Shown here piece after piece: positions 62,303 to 64,000 of a DNA stretch of 64,000 nucleotides. The first letter of the stretch is position 1. Each line of letters opens with the position of its first letter. Position numbers and translations under genes: made by a program. Source of the DNA: Burkholderia cepacia. GTDB taxonomy: Bacteria; Pseudomonadota; Gammaproteobacteria; Burkholderiales; Burkholderiaceae. The stretch covers positions 62,001-126,000 of the forward strand of contig NZ_LDWR01000050.1 in the NCBI RefSeq assembly GCF_001039005.1, written 5' to 3'. Below the pieces are notes generated by a model. That model was given only the letters and a program-made list of their open reading frames with translations. It did not search any database and was not told where the DNA came from.

Positions 62303-63676
62303 TTACGCCCCCGACGTGTTGCGCGTCGCGGCGTAGCGCGCGCGGGCGTTGCCGTCGGCCGTTGCGTCGGGTATCGCGGCCGCCTGGTGGCGCAGGCAGT
62401 AGAAGCCGTAGTAGACGATCACGACGAAGCACGCGAGCGGCACGACGAAAGCGAGCTGCATGTTGCCGCCCGTACGGTCGGAAATCAGCCCCTGGATCAG
62501 CGGCACGACCGCGCCGCCGACGATGCTCATCACGAGGATCGAGCCGCCGTATTCGGTGTCCTTGCCGAGGCCGTCGATCGTGAGGCCATAGATCGTCGGC
62601 CAGCACGGGCCGAGGAACACGCTCACGCACACGGCCGCATAGACGGCGGTGATGTTGTGCACGCTGATCGTGTACGCGAGCAGCGCGATGCACAGGATGC
62701 CGTACACGATCAGCACCTTGGCCGGCCCGACGCGCTTCATCACGAGCGTCGCGATCAGCTTGCCGACGAAGAACGCGAAGAAGGTCGCGAGCAGGTAGTG
62801 CGATGCGCCGCGCTCGGTGAGGCCGCCGATCTGCATCGCGAGCCGGATCGTGAAGCTCCACACGCCGACCTGCGCGCCGACATACAGGAATTGCGCGACG
62901 ACGCCCGCGACGAAGCGCCGGTTGCCGAACAGGCGCGCGAGCGTGCCGCGCGCGTCGATCCGGTGCGTGGCCGCGCCCGGCCCGTTGCCCTTGCAGGCCG
63001 GATACGGCGTGAGCGCGAACACGATGAACACCGCGACGAGCACGACGATCAGCCACTTGTACGGCTCGAGCGTGGCCTGGATCATCGCGAGCTGATGCAC
63101 GTGCGCGTCGGCCGCCGACATCGCCGCGAGCTGCGCATGCGACGCATCGCCTTCCTTGAAGATCAGGAAACTGCCCATGACTACGCCGGCCATCGCGCCG
63201 AACGGATAGAACGTCTGCGAGATGTTCAGCCGCCGCGTGCTGGTGTCGCGCGGGCCCATCAGCGTCGAATACGAGTTCGATGCCGTTTCGAGAAACGACA
63301 GGCCTGCCGCAATCACGAACAGCGCGACGAGGAACATCCCGTACTTCGCCATCGACGCGGCCGGAAAGAACAGCAGGCAGCCCGTCGTGTAGAGCAGCAG
63401 GCCGACCAGGATCGTCGTCTTGTAGCTGAACTTCTTCACGACGGTCGCGGCCGGAATCGCGAGGAAGAAGTAGCCGAGATAGAACGCGGACTGCACGAAC
63501 GCCGATTCGAAGTCGGACAGGAAGAACGATTTCTTGAACTGCGCGATCAGCACGTCATTCAGGTTCGCGGCGGTGCCCCACAGCGCGAACAGGCAGCACA
63601 GCAGCGTGAAGGCGAAAAGCGGCGTGCGATTCAGGTAATAGCCGTCGGATGTGTGTTCGATTCTGGTTCGGCTCAC
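62303..63676 (-). CDS. FucP-type MFS sugar transporter, probably for deoxyribose
   Basis: A 457-residue protein of the fucose-proton symporter group with twelve predicted helices. Typical segments are FALWGTAANLNDVLIAQFKKSFFLSDFESAFVQSAFY, then FPFGAMAG-like and GPCWPTIYGLTIDGLG, the last characteristic of FucP relatives. The cluster (ribokinase, deoC, DeoR) suggests 2-deoxyribose as substrate; this is inference. It is transcribed leftward after the ribokinase gene with a gap of 42 bases. Confidence 0.88.
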   Translation of the reverse strand: MSRTRIEHTSDGYYLNRTPLFAFTLLCCLFALWGTAANLNDVLIAQFKKSFFLSDFESAFVQSAFYLGYFFLAIPAATVVKKFSYKTTILVGLLLYTTGCLLFFPAASMAKYGMFLVALFVIAAGLSFLETASNSYSTLMGPRDTSTRRLNISQTFYPFGAMAGVVMGSFLIFKEGDASHAQLAAMSAADAHVHQLAMIQATLEPYKWLIVVLVAVFIVFALTPYPACKGNGPGAATHRIDARGTLARLFGNRRFVAGVVAQFLYVGAQVGVWSFTIRLAMQIGGLTERGASHYLLATFFAFFVGKLIATLVMKRVGPAKVLIVYGILCIALLAYTISVHNITAVYAAVCVSVFLGPCWPTIYGLTIDGLGKDTEYGGSILVMSIVGGAVVPLIQGLISDRTGGNMQLAFVVPLACFVVIVYYGFYCLRHQAAAIPDATADGNARARYAATRNTSGA

Positions 63677-63718
63677 GGGTGTCTCCTTCCCGGGTTGTCT
63701 CGTCGATCAAGGCGCCGT

Positions 63719-64000
63719 TCAGAGGCCGGCGTCGCGGAGGAAGCGTTCGAACGTCGCGGTGTCGGCGTACGACTTCTGCGTGCCGAGGCCCGTGACCGAA
63801 TGCGCGGCATACGCGGATGCGTAGCGCATTGCGTCGACGGCGTCGCGCGATGCGGCATAGCAGCGCGCGAAGCAGCCGATATACGCATCGCCGGCGCCTG
63901 TCGTGTCGCGTGCGTCGACCGGCACGCCCGGCACGTGCCGCACGCCGTCGCGCGACGCGAGCAGCGAGCCCTTGTCGCCGAGCGTGACGAGCACGTGTTT
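63719..64000 (-). CDS. PfkB-family ribokinase, probable deoxyribokinase (partial, N-terminus off the window)
   Basis: The C-terminal 93 residues of a PfkB-type sugar kinase. The catalytic DTTGAGDAYIG motif with the base Asp is clear, followed by AAHSVTGLGTQKS. The frame is open to the right edge. In this setting it would phosphorylate deoxyribose to deoxyribose-5-phosphate for DeoC. No stop or frameshift is seen. Confidence 0.9.
   Translation of the reverse strand, partial: KHVLVTLGDKGSLLASRDGVRHVPGVPVDARDTTGAGDAYIGCFARCYAASRDAVDAMRYASAYAAHSVTGLGTQKSYADTATFERFLRDAGL

Noticed and set aside
1-64000. Search for CRISPR arrays, tRNA or rRNA genes, insertion sequences and prophage genes
   Set aside because: No regularly spaced repeats, no recognisable RNA gene and no transposase or integrase motif was seen by eye.

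Overview
The window looks like part of a Burkholderia chromosome, most likely from the Burkholderia cepacia complex. The DNA is GC-rich with heavy use of G/C-ending codons, genes are packed with ATGA or TGATG overlaps, and two of the loci (a complete hmqABCDEFG-type alkylquinoline operon and a deoxyribose-use locus) are typical of this genus. The species is inferred, not proven.

Positions 1-26.9 kb hold a type VI secretion system (T6SS). A leftward arm (tagK-like, tagJ, tssE, tssF, tssG; tssG runs off the left edge) diverges from a rightward arm (clpV/tssH, tssB, tssC, hcp/tssD, tssJ, tssK, vgrG/tssI, an effector-immunity island, PAAR, tssL, tssM and a second tssL). Every core tss gene except tssA is visible. 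The island carries a Tle1-type DUF2235 phospholipase, two near-identical DUF3304-type lipoproteins (presumed immunity proteins), a 5' stub of a second tle1, and a DUF4123 adaptor. It arose at least partly by tandem duplication. The vgrG reading frame is broken by an in-frame TAG at codon 57.

Positions 27.0-34.6 kb hold a 1324-residue protein that joins an FAD amine-oxidase domain to a lipoxygenase domain, then a decayed TPR gene, then a secreted M9 collagenase-family metallopeptidase.

Positions 34.7-46.3 kb hold a tightly coupled leftward operon that matches the hmq operon for 4-hydroxy-3-methyl-2-alkenylquinolines: anthranilate-CoA ligase (A), three KAS III-fold proteins (B lacks the catalytic Cys, C has Cys and His but no Asn, D has the full Cys-His-Asn triad), a metallo-beta-lactamase-fold protein (E), an acyl-AMP ligase/acyl-CoA dehydrogenase/ACP fusion (F) and a methyltransferase (G). 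The roughly 700 bp upstream is AT-rich and carries repeated AATCGATT-like boxes.

Positions 47-60.5 kb are ordinary accessory metabolism and regulation: TetR with an NmrA-like reductase and a DUF1772 membrane protein, AraC with an EamA exporter and a DUF815 ATPase, an MFS transporter with ArsR and a divergent LysR, a hybrid histidine kinase with a NarL-type regulator, and an flhDC paralogue pair followed by a histidine kinase. Positions 60.5-64 kb hold a deoxyribose module: deoC, a DeoR-family regulator, a FucP-type transporter and the 3' end of a ribokinase gene that runs off the right edge.
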